A stretch of DNA of 36,526 bases from Acaryochloris sp. IP29b_bin.137 (GTDB lineage: Bacteria > Cyanobacteriota > Cyanobacteriia > Thermosynechococcales > Thermosynechococcaceae). The DNA lies in NCBI RefSeq assembly GCF_028285745.1, contig NZ_JANQOP010000196.1, positions 1 to 36,526 of the forward strand. Reading direction: 5' to 3'. Shown here piece after piece: positions 33,975 through 36,526 of the stretch (its first letter is position 1; each line of letters opens with the position of its first letter). The translations under genes were made by a program, and so were the position numbers. The notes beneath the pieces are model-generated. The model saw nothing but the letters and a program-made list of their open reading frames with translations, had not been told where the DNA came from and ran no database searches.

Positions 33975-34547
33975 ATGAATACGCCTGCCCATATTCTGCT
34001 CAATCTTGTGTGTTTAGGGCAGAACCAATCAACCAAGCGACTAACTTCAATGGCAATAGGAGGTGTGTTGCCGGATGCTCCGATGTTTGTGTTTTATTTC
34101 GTAGAAAAGGTTCTACGGGGCAGTTCTGAGCAATATATTTGGCGACAAGCCTACTATCAAACTCATTGGCAGAACTTTATTGATGTCTTCAATTCTCTGC
34201 CCATCATCGCTTTTGGCTTTTTGATCGCGCTATGGGCTGAATCCCGGATAGGAATATTGCTATTTGCGAGTATGACCTTGCACGTCCTGGGGGATTTACC
34301 CCTTCATCATGATGATGGTCACCGCCATTTTTTTCCGTTTTCCAATTGGCGTTTTGAAAGTCCTATTTCCTATTGGGATCCTAACCATTATGGTGGACTC
34401 TTCACTCGTGTCGAGATTCTGGCTGTTTTGATCAGTTGTTTTGTCCTTTTTCGCCGCTATAAATCTCTGAAAGGTCGCATGGCCTTGGGAGTTATAGGTG
34501 GCTTGTACGGGGCTTATTTTGTCTATGCGTTTACGATGTGGTCATAG
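33975..34547 (+). CDS. Putative membrane-bound metal-dependent hydrolase
   Basis: About 190 residues with perhaps four hydrophobic segments. It begins MNTPAHILLNL, and conserved polar residues lie at GVLPDAP and in a His/Asp-rich block (TLHVLGDLPLHHDDGHRHFF, about residues 108-127). This pattern recalls the inner-membrane YdjM/LexA-binding metal-dependent hydrolase family, but the match is loose. An in-frame GTG at 33960 would add five residues; I prefer the ATG. Ends 8 bases before the convergent methyltransferase gene. Confidence 0.7.
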   Translation: MNTPAHILLNLVCLGQNQSTKRLTSMAIGGVLPDAPMFVFYFVEKVLRGSSEQYIWRQAYYQTHWQNFIDVFNSLPIIAFGFLIALWAESRIGILLFASMTLHVLGDLPLHHDDGHRHFFPFSNWRFESPISYWDPNHYGGLFTRVEILAVLISCFVLFRRYKSLKGRMALGVIGGLYGAYFVYAFTMWS

Positions 34548-34555
34548 ATGAAATA

Positions 34556-35185
34556 TCATCGTTTTCCACAGGTACAATAATATTGCCCGTTACTGGAATC
34601 TTTGCCAGATATAGTTTGTATCGATTGGAACCCTGTGTGGCCTAGTAAGTTTTCCACAGCTTCTACGGTATATCCCTGAAATCCGTGATCGGTGAGACCT
34701 TGTTCTTCGAGGAAGGTTTGGGTGTTGTAGCAAATCACCACTGTTCCCCCAGGTCGGAGCACACGATAACACTCCTGGAAAACCGCATGGGCATCGGGCC
34801 AAAAGTAGAGGGTATTAACTGTGCAAATATGATCAAATTGCTGGTTAGGAAATGGGAGATGATTTGCATTTCCTTGCTGTAAAGTCAGTTGGCCTGAACG
34901 GATATATCGCCGTAATTTCTGTTGCACCACTTTCAGGGCATCTTCGGCATAGTCAATTCCCACTACTTTATCTGGAAGACCCGTTTCCAGGATCTGAGCC
35001 AGCAAACTGCCCCCACCAAACCCGATTTCTAGAATGCGATCGCCCTGGCGCATCGCCAGTTGCTCAAAGGCCAGTTGATTCATGCCCGCATTTTCCCGGT
35101 TTAGCAATCGCAGGAGTAATCGGCCCCAAATCCCAGAGGGATGCCCGAGCTGTCTTGCCACAAAAGACTGAAGAGAGAAGCCCAC
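34556..35185 (-). CDS. Class I SAM-dependent methyltransferase
   Basis: A 209-residue methyltransferase. Motif I (SAM binding) is RILEIGFGGGSLLAQI at about 50-65, the acidic end of beta 2 is VVGIDYAEDAL, motif II lies near FDHICTVNTLYFW, and VLRPGGTVVICYN is motif III. It is UbiE/COQ5-like in pattern, but the N-terminus (ARQLGHPSGIWGRLLLRLLN) is that of a group often found beside unrelated genes, and the substrate is unknown. Start is a GTG 7 bases after the yaaA stop, so it is probably co-transcribed with yaaA. Confidence 0.87.
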   Translation of the reverse strand: MGFSLQSFVARQLGHPSGIWGRLLLRLLNRENAGMNQLAFEQLAMRQGDRILEIGFGGGSLLAQILETGLPDKVVGIDYAEDALKVVQQKLRRYIRSGQLTLQQGNANHLPFPNQQFDHICTVNTLYFWPDAHAVFQECYRVLRPGGTVVICYNTQTFLEEQGLTDHGFQGYTVEAVENLLGHTGFQSIQTISGKDSSNGQYYCTCGKR

Positions 35186-35192
35186 GGCAAAC

Positions 35193-35951
35193 TTAACCTC
35201 GACAAAAGACCCACTCGGTATCTTTTGACAGATTGGGATGAAATAGATAGCCCTCTACATCAAACCCTTGTAAGCCTTCAGGATCAGTAATGCGATGTTG
35301 GATCGCATAGTTCACCATTAACCCCCGAGCCCGTTTTGCGTGAATCCCAATCACCTTATAGGCGCCATTCTTGTTTTCCTTAAAGGCAATATTGAGTACC
35401 TTGCCTTTGAGCTGTTGCAGTTGAACGGCCTTGAAATACTCCCCCGAGGCTAGATTGACCAGAGGAGTCTCTGGATCCAAATCAACATTGAGTGCTTCCG
35501 TAACTTGAACCCCCCAAAAATCATAGAGAGTCTTCCCTTTTTTTGTCTGGAGTTTAGTTCCCATTTCCAACCGATAGGGTTGAATCAAATCCAGAGGTTT
35601 GAGAAGGCCATATAACCCAGACAGAATTCGGAGATGATTCTGGGCAAAGTCAAAATCGTCCTGGGAGTAAGTGTCTACCTGAATACCGTTATACACATCT
35701 CCCTTGAAGGCCAACAGGGCTTGCTTGGCATTTTCTGGGGTAAAGGAGTCCTGAAAGTCTTGATAGCGCTGCCAGTTGAGATCTGAGAGCTTAGGGCTAA
35801 TTTTCATGAGCTTTCCCAAGTCTTCCGGGCTATATTGCCGCAATTGTTGGACGAGTGTTTGGGTTTGCGCGGTTTGAGCAGGTACTGTGTACGCGATCTC
35901 AGGCGGCGGATCAAAGTTCTGAGTTTTAGAAGGGGAGATGATCATTAGCAT
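35193..35951 (-). CDS. yaaA: YaaA-family peroxide stress protein (DUF328)
   Basis: About 252 residues. The start MLMIISPSKTQNFD, the block YNGIQVDTYSQDDFDFAQNH, ILSGLYGLLKPLDLIQPYRL and EMGTKL are hallmarks of YaaA, which in E. coli lowers free iron during peroxide stress and has a DNA-binding fold. Chosen start is the ATG at 35951 (AGGAG seven bases upstream); the longer frame from 35981 begins with TTG and lacks family similarity. Upstream of a methyltransferase with a 7-base gap. Confidence 0.9.
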   Translation of the reverse strand: MLMIISPSKTQNFDPPPEIAYTVPAQTAQTQTLVQQLRQYSPEDLGKLMKISPKLSDLNWQRYQDFQDSFTPENAKQALLAFKGDVYNGIQVDTYSQDDFDFAQNHLRILSGLYGLLKPLDLIQPYRLEMGTKLQTKKGKTLYDFWGVQVTEALNVDLDPETPLVNLASGEYFKAVQLQQLKGKVLNIAFKENKNGAYKVIGIHAKRARGLMVNYAIQHRITDPEGLQGFDVEGYLFHPNLSKDTEWVFCRG

Positions 35952-36061
35952 GGCTCTACTCCTGCTACGCGCATCTGACAATTTACCACGGGAAATTTAT
36001 GACTCAATTATGAATATGACCGCTAGAGAGAATTAAGGTCTGCACCAACTAATGATGGATC

Positions 36062-36211
36062 CCTCTAGCTTGGATTATTCACGAGGGCTTCAAACGCGGA
36101 TGGCAAGGACACTCCTCAAAACAGCCTGTAGTTCAAATCAATGCTGGGCTTAATCTGTGGAGAGGTGTTCGAGGCATTCCCACAACCGTCATGAATAATG
36201 CAGGCTAGAGG
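36062..36211. mobile_element. MITE-like element of about 150 bases with terminal inverted repeats
   Basis: The ends CCTCTAGCTTGGATTATTCA (from 36062) and the reverse complement of 36192-36211 (CCTCTAGCCTGCATTATTCA) agree in 18 of these 20 positions; extending each arm three bases further inward gives 20 of 23. No open frame lies between. Such short palindrome-ended elements are often non-autonomous copies of insertion sequences; the ends remind me of IS1380-type termini, but this is recollection only. No clear target duplication was seen. Confidence 0.6.
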
Positions 36212-36337
36212 ATAAACCATCTCCATCGCTCAAGTGATTGCGTTGTGCTCACTTGTTGTGAATTAAAGAGCGCAATCGGTCGAGCAAAAGCAGCCAAAAG
36301 GATTTGAAGGTGTGCCTGGGTTTAGGAAGTCATACAC
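36212..36337. other. Non-coding spacer right of the MITE-like element
   Basis: Together with 35952-36061 this makes up the remainder of the 386-base stretch between yaaA and the partial gene at the right edge. Apart from the MITE-like element I see no gene; a short inverted pair GATTGCG/CGCAATC lies at about 36235-36270. Confidence 0.4.
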
Positions 36338-36526
36338 TTACAAAGCCGTAACGCCTGCAAGTACGAATCTGACGACCTCTTCCGTCTGCTGTTGTACCCG
36401 CTCCGTGCTGAGAAGTTGCTGACTGGCATCAAGGTATTTCAAGTTCTCATGGGCATCAAAGTAAAACGAGCAGATTCCCAAGATATTGATGGCCGTTAAA
36501 AACGCATCTAGTTGGCGAAACTGTCC
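36338..36526 (-). CDS. Partial hypothetical protein, C-terminal end only
   Basis: An open frame enters from the right edge of the window on the minus strand and ends with TAA at 36338-36340, giving 62 codons. The product contains QLDAFLTAINILGICSFYFD and ends VVRFVLAGVTAL, helical and with ordinary codon use. It has no start in the window. I do not recognise the family. Its 3' end is close to the MITE-like element, but the frame shows no sign of disruption. Confidence 0.55.
   Translation of the reverse strand, partial: GQFRQLDAFLTAINILGICSFYFDAHENLKYLDASQQLLSTERVQQQTEEVVRFVLAGVTAL

Larger units (their letters stand above)
1829..35043. repeat. Dispersed HIP1 octamer palindromes GCGATCGC
   Basis: Copies seen by eye start at 1829, 4664, 8387, 12283, 12658, 13947, 14802, 15379, 22792, 26707, 27879, 27983, 28667, 29085, 29546, 31580 and 35036. 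With equal base frequencies about 0.6 would be expected in this length. HIP1 is the well-known cyanobacterial highly iterated palindrome. Most copies lie inside genes. There are none from 15387 to 22791, the stretch containing psaAB. Confidence 0.9.

Noticed and set aside
1-36526. tRNA, rRNA or riboswitch genes, including a cobalamin riboswitch before nrdJ
   Set aside because: No tRNA or rRNA signature was recognised. The predicted nrdJ leader is only about 33 bases, too short for a cobalamin riboswitch. A covariance-model search would be decisive.

Overview
The window looks like chromosome of a cyanobacterium, most probably Acaryochloris or a close relative. The psaB and psaA genes of photosystem I are on the minus strand. 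The cyanobacterial palindrome GCGATCGC (HIP1) occurs about 17 times by eye in 36.5 kb, where roughly 0.6 would be expected by chance. Several families typical of cyanobacteria are present: CruP, DUF2808, tandem bilin-type GAF domains, and a SigG-like ECF sigma factor with its anti-sigma factor. The genus hint comes from PsaB: the Met that normally ligates the electron acceptor A0 is Leu (residue 662), while PsaA keeps its Met (686). As I recall, this fits the chlorophyll d photosystem I of Acaryochloris, whose A0 is pheophytin.

Left part (1-9.7 kb). A small protein with an internal duplication is followed by a class II (B12-dependent) ribonucleotide reductase gene. That gene carries a LAGLIDADG-type intein placed directly before the catalytic thiyl-radical Cys. 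Its usual C-terminal TSCPD domain and Cys-rich tail are encoded by a separate gene just downstream. A perfect NrdR-type palindrome overlaps the predicted -10 box of this operon. On the minus strand follow a HAD phosphatase, a CruP-like flavoprotein and an FHA-PAS-GAF histidine kinase; the kinase gene lies directly upstream of cruP.

Middle (10-17.3 kb). A membrane-anchored protein has two near-identical DXCF-type cyanobacteriochrome-like GAF domains and no recognisable output domain. Next come a second HAD phosphatase and a minus-strand cluster of DUF2808 protein, type II NADH dehydrogenase and DoxX protein. An ECF sigma/anti-sigma pair follows. A short segment flanked by a 15-nt inverted repeat holds a 5'-truncated phosphotransferase remnant, a PQ-loop (SemiSWEET-like) gene and a strong terminator.

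Photosystem and right part (17.4-36.5 kb). psaA-psaB form an operon with a predicted long leader. Divergent from psaA is a 1277-residue exported, Pro/Ala/Lys-rich protein carrying five regularly spaced copies of a short helical motif; it is the most original object here. Then come a YdcF-family membrane protein, a GNAT acetyltransferase and a 1350-residue cyclase with the architecture and active-site residues of mammalian soluble adenylyl cyclase, including the two bicarbonate-site residues. The end of the window has a YcxB-like protein, a PhyH-type dioxygenase, a small membrane protein, a methyltransferase, YaaA, a MITE-like element and a partial gene running off the edge.

All calls were made by eye from the sequence, without database searches. 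Family names rest on recognised motifs; start codons were adjusted where a Shine-Dalgarno sequence or the family N-terminus favoured an internal start.
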